This document shows, piece by piece, positions 17,489 to 26,744 of a stretch of DNA of 64,000 nt. Numbering within the stretch: position 1 is the first letter of the stretch; each line of letters opens with the position of its first letter. The DNA is from an uncultured Croceitalea sp. (GTDB lineage Bacteria; Bacteroidota; Bacteroidia; Flavobacteriales; Flavobacteriaceae), in NCBI GenBank assembly GCA_947503285.1, contig CANNDD010000001.1, positions 372,001-436,000 of the forward strand, written 5' to 3'. The translations under genes and the position numbers were made by a program. A model generated the notes under the pieces. That model saw nothing but the letters and a program-made list of their open reading frames with translations. It searched no databases and was not told the origin of the DNA.

Positions 17489-20400
17489 ATGAAATTTAGT
17501 CACATTTTTATCAAAAGACCCATCTTCGCAGCGGTGCTCAGCATCCTGATACTGATAGTGGGCGGATTGGCATACGTTTCCTTGCCAGTATCACAATTTC
17601 CAGATGTAGCGCCACCTACAGTACAAGTAGTAGCAACCTACCCTGGAGCAAATGCACAAACACTTTCAGAAACCGTTGCTACGCCTTTAGAGCAGGAAAT
17701 CAACGGTGTGGAAGGAATGATTTATATGACCTCACAGTCTTCGGCAGATGGCCGTGTTACCTTACAGGTAGCCTTTGAATTGGGTACCGATTTAGACCGC
17801 GCCCAAGTTCAGGTACAAAATAGGGTAGCCATTGCAGAGCCGAGGTTACCGGAATCGGTAAGACGTTTAGGAATAACCACCAACAAAGTATCGCCCGATA
17901 TTTTGCTCGTTGTTAATATGTATTCCCCCAATAAAACATACGATCAAACCTATATCGGAAATTATGCCACCCTTCAAATGATCGACCAGATTGCAAGGAT
18001 CAAGGGAGTAGGCGACATTCAAATATTCGGAGCAGCGGAATATGCGATGCGTATTTGGTTAGACCCAGACAGGATCGCAAACCTTGATATGACCGCTGGT
18101 GAAGTAGTGGCCGCTTTAAGGGCCCAAAATGTTCAAATCGCAAGTGGTACGTTGAACACATTACCCTCAGGGAAACAATCCGCTTTTGAAATCAATATAC
18201 AGACCCAGGGGAAGCTGGTCACCCAAGACCAATTTGAGAATATCATCATTAAATCGGGTGAAAACGGCCGTATCGTACAATTGAAAGACGTTGGTCGTGT
18301 AGAATTAGGCGCACAAAACTATGCTACCAAAGGATATTTGGGAAAAGACCCTGCGATTGCAATGCCCATTTTCCAACAACCGGGCGGAAACGCTTTGGAA
18401 ACTGCAGCTTCCATACAAGAAAAAGTAGCCGAATTAGCAAAAAACTTTCCTGAAGATTTGGAATATAAGATTGCATACAATCCAACGGAATTCGTTCAGA
18501 AATCCGTAGATGAAGTATATCATACCATTTTCGAAGCAGTACTACTGGTCATCTTTGTTATCTTATTATTTCTACAATCGTGGAGGGCAGCTATCATTCC
18601 GATATTAGCGATTCCAGTATCCTTGATCGGTACATTTGCCGTAATGCAGGCCATTGGCTTTTCATTGAATAACTTAACCTTATTCGGACTGGTACTGGCA
18701 ATCGGTATCGTAGTAGATGATGCCATTGTGGTGGTAGAAAATATGGAACGGTACTTAAAACAGGGATTATCCCCAAAGGATGCAGCCCGTAAAACAATGG
18801 ATGAAGTGGGTGGTGCCTTGGTAGCTATCGGACTGGTATTGATTGCCGTTTTTGTACCAACAGCATTTTTAGAAGGTATCTCAGGACAGTTCTACAAGCA
18901 ATTCGGATTGACCATAGCCGTGGCAACGGCAATATCGGTTTTCGTATCGCTTACCTTAAGTCCGGCAATGGCTGCTTTATTGATGCGTCACGAAGCCCAC
19001 GACCCTAACAAAAATACACCCTTACTTTTAAGACCGTTTAAATGGTTGGGCGACGGCTTTAACCGTTTTATGGACAAGCTCTCCGAACGATTTGGAAACA
19101 GCGTTCGAAAACTTATCAGAACAGGTACGATGGTAATGGTCGTATATGGCGGATTGATTGCTTTAACAGGATTTGAATTCAATAGAGTTTCAACAGGTTT
19201 TGTACCTCAAATGGACCAAGGGTATTTCATTAACGTTATCCAATTGCCGTCGGGGGCTTCATTATCTAGAACGGATGAAGTCGTTCAAGAAGCGATCGAT
19301 AAAATATTGAACGTAGATGGTGTTGAAAATACAGTTGCATTTACTGGCTACGATGGAGCTTCTGCCACAAATGCTTCCAATGCAGCAGCGATTTTTTCTA
19401 CTCTTGAAGATTTTGATGTTAGAAGTGAAAAAGGATTGACGACCGAGTCCATCCTTGCTGAATTACGACAAGAACTGGGAAGCATAGACAATGCATTTGG
19501 TGTGGTTATTCCACCACCATCGGTACGAGGTATCGGTAATGCTGGTGGTTTTAGAATGATGGTGCAAGACCGTGGAAATCTGGGAACCGCTGAATTGATG
19601 AATGCTACCAATGCACTCGCTGCCGCAGCAAATGCAGACCCAGCTTTAAATAGTGTATTTACGTTCTTTAATAACCAAACACCACAATTATTCTTGGATA
19701 TTGACCGTGTTAAAGCGGAGCAGTTGGGGATTGATGTTGCAGATATTTTTCAGTCATTGGAAATCTACATGGGCTCCGCTTTTGTAAACGAATTTAACTA
19801 CTTGGGTAGAACCTATCAGGTAACCGCCCAAGCAGACGCGCCCAATCGATTGACACCTGATGATATTTCTAGGATTAAGGTAAGAAACAATCAAGGCGAG
19901 ATGGTGCCATTAGGCACGGTAAGTACCCAGAAAGATATTGCAGGCCCAAGTAGGGTACCACGATTTAATCTATATCCAGCTGCTTCTTTGGTAGGTGATG
20001 TAAATCCAGGATTTAGCTCTGGCCAAGCTTTGGATAGAATGGAGGCCCTTGCCGAAGAGGTTTTACCCCAAGGAATTTCCTTTGAATGGACGGAACTGGC
20101 CTACCAACAAAAACAAACAGGAAATACGGCAGCCATTGCCTTCTTATTGGCAGTTATCTTTGTATTCCTTTTACTTGCGGCACAGTTTGAAAGTTTAGTA
20201 TTGCCGTTAGCGGTCATCTTTATTGTACCGATGGTATTACTATCGGCAATGATCGGTATTGATTTAGCGGGACTGGATAATAACATTATGGTTCAAATAG
20301 GGCTCGTTGTTTTGGTAGGTCTAGCCAGTAAAAATGCCATTCTCATCGTTGAGTTTGCGAAACAGCTGGAAGACCAAGGCAAAGACTTGAAAACGGCTGT

Positions 20401-20677
20401 CATCGAAGCTTCTAAACTGCGTTTACGCCCAATCTTAATGACTGCAATGGCATTCATATTAGGGGTCGTGCCTTTAGCAATTGCAACGGGTGCAGGTGCT
20501 GAGCTTCGAGTTTCCCTTGGTATTGCCGTATTTAGCGGAATGCTCGGAGTCACCATCTTCGGAATCTTTTTAACACCCGTATTTTACTACTTGGGAAGAC
20601 GATTGACAACTAAAAAAACAAAGACGGAAAAGGTTAAAAAACCAGAGGTGTTGACCGAACAAGTCCAAACTTCATAG
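17489..20677 (+). CDS. RND multidrug efflux permease, HAE1 (AcrB/MexB) type
   Basis: 1062 residues, the size of AcrB-type pumps. It starts with FSHIFIKRPIFAAVLSILIL and has twelve membrane helices with two large periplasmic loops. The proton-relay aspartates are visible in helix 4 (GLVLAIGIVVDDAIVVVENM) and the helix 10 region has GLASKNAILIVEFA with the conserved lysine. It exports hydrophobic or amphiphilic compounds from periplasm or membrane in exchange for protons. The substrate range cannot be told from sequence. It is the second gene of the tripartite operon. Confidence 0.96.
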   Translation: MKFSHIFIKRPIFAAVLSILILIVGGLAYVSLPVSQFPDVAPPTVQVVATYPGANAQTLSETVATPLEQEINGVEGMIYMTSQSSADGRVTLQVAFELGTDLDRAQVQVQNRVAIAEPRLPESVRRLGITTNKVSPDILLVVNMYSPNKTYDQTYIGNYATLQMIDQIARIKGVGDIQIFGAAEYAMRIWLDPDRIANLDMTAGEVVAALRAQNVQIASGTLNTLPSGKQSAFEINIQTQGKLVTQDQFENIIIKSGENGRIVQLKDVGRVELGAQNYATKGYLGKDPAIAMPIFQQPGGNALETAASIQEKVAELAKNFPEDLEYKIAYNPTEFVQKSVDEVYHTIFEAVLLVIFVILLFLQSWRAAIIPILAIPVSLIGTFAVMQAIGFSLNNLTLFGLVLAIGIVVDDAIVVVENMERYLKQGLSPKDAARKTMDEVGGALVAIGLVLIAVFVPTAFLEGISGQFYKQFGLTIAVATAISVFVSLTLSPAMAALLMRHEAHDPNKNTPLLLRPFKWLGDGFNRFMDKLSERFGNSVRKLIRTGTMVMVVYGGLIALTGFEFNRVSTGFVPQMDQGYFINVIQLPSGASLSRTDEVVQEAIDKILNVDGVENTVAFTGYDGASATNASNAAAIFSTLEDFDVRSEKGLTTESILAELRQELGSIDNAFGVVIPPPSVRGIGNAGGFRMMVQDRGNLGTAELMNATNALAAAANADPALNSVFTFFNNQTPQLFLDIDRVKAEQLGIDVADIFQSLEIYMGSAFVNEFNYLGRTYQVTAQADAPNRLTPDDISRIKVRNNQGEMVPLGTVSTQKDIAGPSRVPRFNLYPAASLVGDVNPGFSSGQALDRMEALAEEVLPQGISFEWTELAYQQKQTGNTAAIAFLLAVIFVFLLLAAQFESLVLPLAVIFIVPMVLLSAMIGIDLAGLDNNIMVQIGLVVLVGLASKNAILIVEFAKQLEDQGKDLKTAVIEASKLRLRPILMTAMAFILGVVPLAIATGAGAELRVSLGIAVFSGMLGVTIFGIFLTPVFYYLGRRLTTKKTKTEKVKKPEVLTEQVQTS

Positions 20678-20700
20678 CGCATATTAGATTTTGGTCATAG

Positions 20701-20734
20701 TAAGGGTGTTATTGGTTATCAAAAAACACCCTTA
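20701..20734 (+). other. hairpin between pump and outer-membrane channel genes
   Basis: A perfect 10-bp stem (TAAGGGTGTT with its complement) and a 14-nt loop sit in the 99-bp gap. With no T-run it may be a partial terminator or mRNA stabiliser that sets the ratio of the subunits. Confidence 0.55.
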
Positions 20735-20776
20735 CCTACCGAAATTTGTATCAAGAAATCAAAAAAATTTAAACAG

Positions 20777-22252
20777 ATGAAAAATTTAACACTAATAACA
20801 CTACTATCCCTGATATTGGTTTCCTGTGGGGTTACCAAAAGGGATTTTGAAGTCAACTCCAATGTTGAGCTAGAAAGTAATTATTTAGAAAATATATCGG
20901 AAGATTCCGCTATCCTAAAAGCCAATACGACGGCCACTATCGAATGGTGGTCAGCATTTAATGACCCTATTTTAGATACCCTAATTGATAAGGCTAGAAA
21001 ACACAATCTGGATATCAATATGGCCGTTGCAAATCTATATGCATCAAGAGCGATGGTCAAGGAAACAAAATTGGATAGATTACCAACGGTGACGGCAAAC
21101 GGAAACGTGACCAGAACCCGCTTAGGTGAAAATATATTTGTACCGGGTGCGAACCCGACATTTACGACCTATAATTCCAGTTTTGATGCTTTTTGGGAAA
21201 CCGATTTGTTTGGTCGCGTATCCAACAGGATAAAGGGCGCTTATGCCAACCAACAAATAGCAATGACGGATGTACAAGGAACATATGTAAGCATTTTTGC
21301 CGAAGTCGCCAGAAATTATATGGAACTGCGGGGTGCACAATACCAATTGGATATTGCAAACCGTAACCTTAAAGGGCAACAAGAAACCTATGATTTAACG
21401 GTTCGCCTTTCCGAAGCAGGAACCAGTAATCAATTGGATGTATCTAGGGCATTGGCACAACTGGAAAATACAAGAGCCACCATACCACCATTAAATGCTA
21501 GGATTGAGGCTTTAAAAAACAGCATTAGTGTATTGATTGGGGAAGTTCCTGGTAACCTGGATGGTGATATCATCACTAAAAAACCATTGCCAAGCCTTCC
21601 AGAGTCGGTAGCTATTGGGAACGTAACGGATTTATTACGAAGACGCCCGGATGTAAAACGTGCAGAAGCCGAATTACAAGTGCAAATCGCTACGTACAAT
21701 TTGTCGGTAGCAGAGTTATATCCTAAAATCCAGTTCGGAGGTTCTATAGGATTTTCAGCGGTTGATTTTTCAAACTTTGGAAACAATGATTCCTTTACCT
21801 GGAGCATCTTTCCTAGCATCAGTTGGGCAGCTTTTAACTTAGGTCGCGTAAAAAAGCAAATTAAGAAAGAAGATGCGCTGACCTTAGCGGCATTGCAACG
21901 CTATGAAAAAACGGTATTGGAAGCCTTGGAGGAAATTAGAACGGCAATGACCAATTATACCAATGAACTGGAACGAAGGGAAACCCTTAGAAAGTCATCC
22001 TTAGCAAGTGCAAAAGCTACTGACATTGCGAGGAAACGTTTTAACGCAGGCCTGGATAGTTTTATTGATTACCTGAGCGCGGATAACACCTTATTATTGG
22101 CAGAAAACAGATTGGCCAGTAGCGAAATAGCTTCTGCTACTTCTTTGATCGCCATCTACAAAGCACTTGGTGGTGGATGGGAAATCATTGAAACGGATGA
22201 ATTGGACCAACGATTTGAAGAATTGAAAACAGCAGATACGAGTTCAAAGTAA
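20777..22252 (+). CDS. outer-membrane channel lipoprotein of RND system (OprM/TolC, NodT type)
   Basis: 491 residues with a lipoprotein signal (LLSLILVSCG) and two repeated outer-membrane efflux halves rich in coiled coil. The conserved family segment LLRRRPDVKRAEAELQ lies near residue 290, and EWWSAFNDPILDTLIDKA near residue 55. It forms the trimeric exit duct for the adaptor and pump encoded upstream. It closes the operon; hairpins follow downstream. Confidence 0.95.
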   Translation: MKNLTLITLLSLILVSCGVTKRDFEVNSNVELESNYLENISEDSAILKANTTATIEWWSAFNDPILDTLIDKARKHNLDINMAVANLYASRAMVKETKLDRLPTVTANGNVTRTRLGENIFVPGANPTFTTYNSSFDAFWETDLFGRVSNRIKGAYANQQIAMTDVQGTYVSIFAEVARNYMELRGAQYQLDIANRNLKGQQETYDLTVRLSEAGTSNQLDVSRALAQLENTRATIPPLNARIEALKNSISVLIGEVPGNLDGDIITKKPLPSLPESVAIGNVTDLLRRRPDVKRAEAELQVQIATYNLSVAELYPKIQFGGSIGFSAVDFSNFGNNDSFTWSIFPSISWAAFNLGRVKKQIKKEDALTLAALQRYEKTVLEALEEIRTAMTNYTNELERRETLRKSSLASAKATDIARKRFNAGLDSFIDYLSADNTLLLAENRLASSEIASATSLIAIYKALGGGWEIIETDELDQRFEELKTADTSSK

Positions 22253-22258
22253 ACTACC

Positions 22259-22330
22259 CCGGGGCAAGCCCGCGAGGCATTCATAGGAAACAAACGTTTA
22301 ATTTCGAGGCAAGCCTCGGAGTATTATACC
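22259..22330 (+). repeat. dispersed palindromic repeat, copy 1
   Basis: It contains GGGGCAAGCCCGCGAGG and then AATTTCGAGGCAAGCCTCGG. Related but diverged copies lie near 51196-51265 and 58584-58655 in the opposite orientation. The core TCGA-n-GC-aa-GC-n-TCG is palindromic. Here it follows the RND operon. Confidence 0.55.
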
Positions 22331-22358
22331 CTTTGGTGGTGCCAATAAAAACACATGG

Positions 22359-22391
22359 GTTGAGACCCCATGTTGAACTCGGGGTCTCAAC
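22359..22391 (+). terminator. 11-bp hairpin after the RND operon
   Basis: GTTGAGACCCC pairs with GGGGTCTCAAC around an 11-nt loop. It lies about 100 bp after the channel gene. No T-run follows, so termination strength is uncertain. Confidence 0.5.
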
Positions 22392-22457
22392 TAACAAAAT
22401 TGAATTCTGTGAAATCCTTTTTATTTTATGATTTCATTGACTTTAGTGTTGGATAGG

Positions 22458-22497
22458 GCAGCAGTCTTTTTATGATGAAAAGGCTGCTGCTTTTTTA
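22458..22497 (+). terminator. intrinsic terminator upstream of AraC gene
   Basis: GCAGCAGTCTTTTT pairs with GAAAAGGCTGCTGC and is followed by six T. It ends readthrough from the RND operon and lies right against the next gene, so the promoter of that AraC gene must overlap it or the gene depends on readthrough. Confidence 0.8.
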
Positions 22498-22521
22498 TTG
22501 AATTTGTGTATTTTGAAAAAA

Positions 22522-23424
22522 ATGAAAGAACAAAAAATATATAACTCGATATCCGAATTCTTCGCTTCCATCAATCTCGAGATTGAACAGGATTTTGATT
22601 TTACCATTCATAGTTTGGACAAACTTCACGGAGAAGACCCGATGACCTCACCCTATTTTAGAACAAATTATGTAGCGTTCTTGGTCATTGAGTCCGGAAA
22701 AGGGCATTACACCATAGACGAAAACTGGTTCGAGTTAAAACCTTTCTCCTTTTACTTCACCTTGCCAGGCCATCTTAAATCGTTTACCATAGAAGAGAAT
22801 TGGAAAGGTTATATGATTACCTTCTCTTTGGAATTTCTAAGGTCGCAATATCCTGGAAGCATTCAGTACGATTTTCCGTTTTTGCTCAATGAGACCGTTC
22901 CCGTGATGTATTTGGATGACAATACATTTGATAGAATCTCTGAGATGTGTGCCTCATTAGAAAAAGAATACAGTGGAGACTCTTCGTTCAAAAAGCGTAT
23001 CGTGGCCAATCAGTTGGTGACCTTTTTATTTCTCACAAAAGAACTATTGTTATCCCACAAAGCGATTATCTCGGCCGAGAACCGGCCTGCGGAAATCGTA
23101 AAACTGTTTCAGACGGCCCTCAATAAAAACCTATTGGATATCGTAAAGGGTAATGCCAACCACATTTTAAATGTACAAGAGTATGCCGATGAACTTTCAA
23201 TGCATCCCAACTATCTGAGCAATGTGGTAAAGTCGGAAACGGGTAAGACCGTGAAAGACTGGATTGATGAGCGAATTATCTCAGAGGCAAAATCATTGCT
23301 CAACAATACCAATAAAACCATAGCGCAAATTGCCTATGGTCTTACTTTTGACGATACGTCTAATTTTTCACGTTTTTTCAAGAAAAAAACAGGCCTGACA
23401 CCGGCGAAATATCGTCAATCTTAG
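22522..23424 (+). CDS. AraC-family regulator (cupin sensor plus HTH)
   Basis: About 300 residues. The N-terminal half is a cupin-like sensor (GHYTIDENWFELKPFSFYF) and the C-terminal 100 residues are the double HTH: NVQEYADELSMHPNYLSNVV, and QIAYGLTFDDTSNFSRFFKK then KTGLTPAKYR. I chose the ATG at 22522; in-frame TTG codons upstream (22498) fall in the terminator T-run. It lies directly upstream of the SDR gene whose promoter has the paired half-sites, so it is a candidate activator of that and similar promoters. Confidence 0.92.
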   Translation: MKEQKIYNSISEFFASINLEIEQDFDFTIHSLDKLHGEDPMTSPYFRTNYVAFLVIESGKGHYTIDENWFELKPFSFYFTLPGHLKSFTIEENWKGYMITFSLEFLRSQYPGSIQYDFPFLLNETVPVMYLDDNTFDRISEMCASLEKEYSGDSSFKKRIVANQLVTFLFLTKELLLSHKAIISAENRPAEIVKLFQTALNKNLLDIVKGNANHILNVQEYADELSMHPNYLSNVVKSETGKTVKDWIDERIISEAKSLLNNTNKTIAQIAYGLTFDDTSNFSRFFKKKTGLTPAKYRQS

Positions 23425-23428
23425 AAAT

Positions 23429-23485
23429 TGACCATAAGGTCTTAAAAACGGACCTAACCTGCGCTTCCCTTTTACTGGACATTTG
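23429..23485 (+). promoter_or_regulatory. AraC-type paired half-site promoter of SDR gene
   Basis: TGACCA at 23429 and GGACCT at 23450 are 21 bp apart; TTTG of the -7 region starts at 23482, exactly 32 nt after the second. The initially transcribed region GTAGTGTAATTAAAA is shared with the promoters near 31.67 and 38.36 kb. Confidence 0.68.
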
Positions 23486-23533
23486 TAGTGTAATTAAAAA
23501 ACAAATATTAATTCACTTAAAAATCATAGTAAA

Positions 23534-24292
23534 ATGGAAAATTCAAATCAAACATTAAAAGGAAAAGTAGCAATCGTAACTGGTGCATCTAAAAACATGG
23601 GTGCACAAACCGCTACCTATTTAGGAAATGAAGGGGCAAACGTAATCGTACACCACTTTAGTGACCATAGTAAAGAAGATGCACAAAGCATAGTCGACAC
23701 CATCAAATCTTCAGGTGGTGATGCCAAATTGGTACAAGCTGATTTAAGAAAGGTGTCCGAAATCAAACGCATTTTTGATGAGGCGGAAAATGCCTTCGGA
23801 AAAGTCGACATTCTCGTCAACACCGCTGGTACAATGTTGAAAAAACCTGCTGCCGAGGTACTAGAAGACGAGTATGACCAGATGTTCAACATCCATACCA
23901 AAACAGCTTTTTTCTTATTGAGTGAAGCCGCAAAACGGGTAAATGATGGCGCACGTGTCGTTAATATTTCTACCACCTTAACTTCGGTAACCACAGGATT
24001 CTATTCCGTATATGCAGGTGCCAAAGCAGCCACCGAGCAGTTTGTAAATAAAATTGCGAAGGAAGTAGGCCCAAGAGGTGTTACGGTTAACTCAATTGCA
24101 CCAGGCCCATTGAACACTTCGTTCTTCTACCCGGTAGAAAACGACCAGTCCATCGACTTCTTAAAGCATATGTCGGTTCAGAATCGATTGGGTGAGATTT
24201 CCGATGTGATTCCGGCCATTAAGTTCTTGACCAGTCCAGAAGCAGGTTGGGTGACCGCTCAAAACATCCGTGTAAATGGCGGAATGTTCTAA
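23534..24292 (+). CDS. short-chain dehydrogenase/reductase
   Basis: 252 residues with the full classical SDR pattern: cofactor motif TGASKNMG at 17-24, DILVNTAG, catalytic Ser in VVNISTTLTS, YAGAK (Tyr-x3-Lys), and PGPLNTS after it. The ending WVTAQNIRVNGGM is typical. Such enzymes interconvert alcohols and ketones with NAD(P)H; the substrate is unknown. It is under its own paired-half-site promoter and is followed by a terminator. Confidence 0.92.
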   Translation: MENSNQTLKGKVAIVTGASKNMGAQTATYLGNEGANVIVHHFSDHSKEDAQSIVDTIKSSGGDAKLVQADLRKVSEIKRIFDEAENAFGKVDILVNTAGTMLKKPAAEVLEDEYDQMFNIHTKTAFFLLSEAAKRVNDGARVVNISTTLTSVTTGFYSVYAGAKAATEQFVNKIAKEVGPRGVTVNSIAPGPLNTSFFYPVENDQSIDFLKHMSVQNRLGEISDVIPAIKFLTSPEAGWVTAQNIRVNGGMF

Positions 24293-24329
24293 AAATCCAT
24301 CCTGAATAATAAGTAAAATCAATAATCAT

Positions 24330-24357
24330 AGGCAGGGAAGCCCATTCCCTGCCTTTT
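24330..24357 (+). terminator. intrinsic terminator after the SDR gene
   Basis: A 10-bp perfect stem, AGGCAGGGAA with TTCCCTGCCT, has a 5-nt loop and a short T-run. It lies only 15 bp before the next start codon, so the next gene is reached by readthrough or has a promoter overlapping the hairpin. Confidence 0.78.
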
Positions 24358-24371
24358 AAAAAATTTAAAAA

Positions 24372-24818
24372 ATGAGACCCACAGCAATAAACATCAAGAA
24401 ATTAAGCAAAGTGCCTTTTTTTAGCGCGCTTTCGCAAAAGCAGTTACAACAAGTAGCAGAAGAAGCCGAAGAGTTCGGTTTTGAAGCCAACGAACTTGTA
24501 AAAAAACGAAAAAACACTAATAATCCATTTTGGATTTTATTATATGGAAGCTGGTCGATGAAAAGATTTTTAGATGGTATGGAAAAGCCTGTTGTTTATG
24601 AAACCGATAGACTGGGTTCTTGGCATGGCGGAATTTCAATCATTGATACCATAGCACAAGCAGAGATTAAAGCGACTTCGAATAGCTATATAATGCGAGT
24701 GAGTCCAGAACTGATGGAACAATGGATTAAAGATGGTCTACCTATTGAGAAACATCTATTAAAAGGAATCGGTTTTGGCGGAAGATTCCTTTATGAACAT
24801 CTTAGCAGTAACGATTAA
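24372..24818 (+). CDS. small cyclic-nucleotide-binding-like domain protein without HTH
   Basis: 148 residues covering one cNMP-binding beta-roll: LSKVPFFSALSQKQLQQVAE at the start, FWILLYGSWSMKR, and DRLGSWHGGISIID in place of the usual phosphate-binding cassette. There is no C-terminal HTH as in Crp/Fnr, so it is not by itself a DNA-binding regulator. The match of the cassette is loose, and nucleotide binding is uncertain. It sits after the SDR terminator and before another AraC gene, and may be a ligand or partner-binding module. Its function is unknown. Confidence 0.72.
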   Translation: MRPTAINIKKLSKVPFFSALSQKQLQQVAEEAEEFGFEANELVKKRKNTNNPFWILLYGSWSMKRFLDGMEKPVVYETDRLGSWHGGISIIDTIAQAEIKATSNSYIMRVSPELMEQWIKDGLPIEKHLLKGIGFGGRFLYEHLSSND

Positions 24819-24839
24819 ATTCATATTTCAAATCCTCAT

Positions 24840-24875
24840 AAATCAGCAGTCAATTGAAGGTTGCTGATTTTTAAT
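24840..24875 (+). terminator. intrinsic terminator before AraC gene
   Basis: AAATCAGCA pairs with TGCTGATTT across a 13-nt loop, followed by TTAATTTT. It separates the cNMP-like gene from the AraC gene. Confidence 0.72.
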
Positions 24876-24892
24876 TTTACTATATTGTCTTG

Positions 24893-25795
24893 GTGAAATC
24901 CAAAACAAACTACTATAAAGATATTTTCACATTACTTAAAGGTTTAAAAACGGTTCGGCCTTTGAGTGCAGACTTCCATATCCATAAATTTTCAGATACA
25001 CCAGATAGTTGGGTGAAGGAAACCAGTATCTTCCGAAGCGATACCTATTCCATCATTTTATTGACCGAAGGGGAAGCCGAATATAAGATTGGGCTATCCG
25101 ATTATCATATTACCGAGGGGAGCATTTACTTCCAGGCACCACAACACCTACGTTATTACAATCGACTGTCGGAATGGGAAGGCTACGTGATTGTCTTTAT
25201 GGAACCCTTTTTTGAGGACCATCCCACACTTAAAAAATTAGTGACCGAGTTTGATGGCTTTAAAATCACTTCAAAAGTGGTTGTGAAATTAGATGATGAC
25301 ATCGTATTGGAAACGGAACAAATGTTCCGACATTTGTACGACATCAGCTATTCAAATAGTGTACATCGTTTTGATAAGGCCAAATCCTTATTGGAACTGA
25401 TTATGCATCAAAGTACGGAGCATTATAATTTTTTGTACCAAAATCAAAAAGAAACCAAACAAAACCGTATCGTCAAGCGCTTCGAGGAAATCGTTGAAGA
25501 GCACCTCTATGACATTACGACCAACAAAGTAGAACGCTTGATAAGTATATCCGAGATTGCGGAGCGTATCCACATCAATGCGACCTATCTAGGGGAAGTA
25601 CTAAAGAAAGTAACCGGTAGAACGCCTAAGGAAATTCTTTCCGATAGAATCATATTGGAAGCCCGTTCGTTGTTGAACAATACCAATATGGCCATCAATG
25701 AGATTGCCTACTTCCTAAAGTTTCAGGATGCCTCTAATTTCACCAAGTTTTTCAAATCAAAAACTGGTTTTTCGCCATCTGAATACCGTCAATAG
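24893..25795 (+). CDS. AraC-family regulator (cupin sensor plus HTH)
   Basis: About 300 residues. The sensor half contains SIILLTEGEAEYKIGLSDYH; the HTH half has ISEIAERIHINATYLGEVLK and NEIAYFLKFQDASNFTKFFK then KTGFSPSEYRQ. There is no ATG near the expected beginning; the start is GTG at 24893 or the TTG just before it (24890). It precedes the aldo/keto reductase operon with its paired half-site promoter and is a likely local regulator. It is a clear relative of the AraC protein at 22522. Confidence 0.9.
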   Translation: MKSKTNYYKDIFTLLKGLKTVRPLSADFHIHKFSDTPDSWVKETSIFRSDTYSIILLTEGEAEYKIGLSDYHITEGSIYFQAPQHLRYYNRLSEWEGYVIVFMEPFFEDHPTLKKLVTEFDGFKITSKVVVKLDDDIVLETEQMFRHLYDISYSNSVHRFDKAKSLLELIMHQSTEHYNFLYQNQKETKQNRIVKRFEEIVEEHLYDITTNKVERLISISEIAERIHINATYLGEVLKKVTGRTPKEILSDRIILEARSLLNNTNMAINEIAYFLKFQDASNFTKFFKSKTGFSPSEYRQ

Positions 25796-25824
25796 CATCC
25801 CTTTTTCATTAAAAACTGGAATTT

Positions 25825-25881
25825 TTACCTGCTTTGGTTGATTTTTGACCATAGAATCGCCTTGTAGCTGTCGGATATTTG
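25825..25881 (+). promoter_or_regulatory. AraC-type paired half-site promoter of aldo/keto reductase operon
   Basis: TTACCT at 25825 and TGACCA at 25846 are 21 bp apart, and TTTG starts at 25878, 32 nt after the second. The first half-site is the weakest of the set. Downstream GTACTGTA matches the RND promoter. Confidence 0.62.
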
Positions 25882-25906
25882 TACTGTACTAAAAAAACAA
25901 TACAAA

Positions 25907-26713
25907 ATGAAAACAGATAACACATTTAAATTAGGGGATTTCGAAATCAACAGAATCGGTTTTGGAACCATGCGGGCTTCAACGGGAGCTGGTATTTGGG
26001 GTGATAATTCCAATAAAGAAAACACCATTAAAGTAATCAGGACTGCCATTGAAAATGGGGTCAATTTTATCGATACCGCGGATTCTTATGGGCCTTACAC
26101 TTCAGAGTTACTGGTACAGGAAGCCATTAGACCCTATAAAGACCAAGTACTATTGGCCACAAAAGGTGGCGCGGTAAAATACAAACCCGGAGCTGTAATG
26201 GCGAATGGGCATCCGTACTACCTCCGAACGGCTATAGAAGGAAGCTTAAAGCGTTTGGAACGTGAAACCATCGATATGTATTTCCTACATCGTGTAGACC
26301 CCAATATTCCTATTGAAGAATCCGTAGGGGCTTTGGCACAATTTCAAAAAGAAGGTAAAATCAAGCATATCGGTATTTCCAATGTGACGGTTGAGCAACT
26401 TGAAAGAGCGCAATCGGTTGCTAAAATTGATGCGGTGCAGAACGCTTTCAGTTTTAAGGACAGACGTTACGAAGCTGTTGTACAGAAAACCACAAAGGAA
26501 AATATTGCCTTTGTAGCACATACACCAGTAGCAGTAAATAATTGGGATGACGCCGCTTTCGCAAAAGCAAAGGAAGCAGGTATATCCACCAATCAACTTT
26601 CCCTTGCTTGGCTATTACAATATGCACCGAACGTGATTTCCATTCCCGGAACATCCTCAGAAAAACACTTGATGGAGAACCTCGCTTCTCAAAACAGCAA
26701 CATCAAATTTTAA
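25907..26713 (+). CDS. aldo/keto reductase
   Basis: 268 residues with the AKR catalytic tetrad: Asp56 and Tyr61 in FIDTADSYGPY, Lys86 in LLATKGG, His128 in MYFLHRVD. The C-terminal NADPH-binding part (ISIPGTSSEKHLMENL) is present. The family reduces carbonyls of aldehydes, ketones and quinone-like compounds. It is the first gene of a run of five co-directional genes with short gaps (26.7-30.3 kb). Confidence 0.93.
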   Translation: MKTDNTFKLGDFEINRIGFGTMRASTGAGIWGDNSNKENTIKVIRTAIENGVNFIDTADSYGPYTSELLVQEAIRPYKDQVLLATKGGAVKYKPGAVMANGHPYYLRTAIEGSLKRLERETIDMYFLHRVDPNIPIEESVGALAQFQKEGKIKHIGISNVTVEQLERAQSVAKIDAVQNAFSFKDRRYEAVVQKTTKENIAFVAHTPVAVNNWDDAAFAKAKEAGISTNQLSLAWLLQYAPNVISIPGTSSEKHLMENLASQNSNIKF

Positions 26714-26744
26714 TTATACAATAACACATAAAATCTAGAAAATC

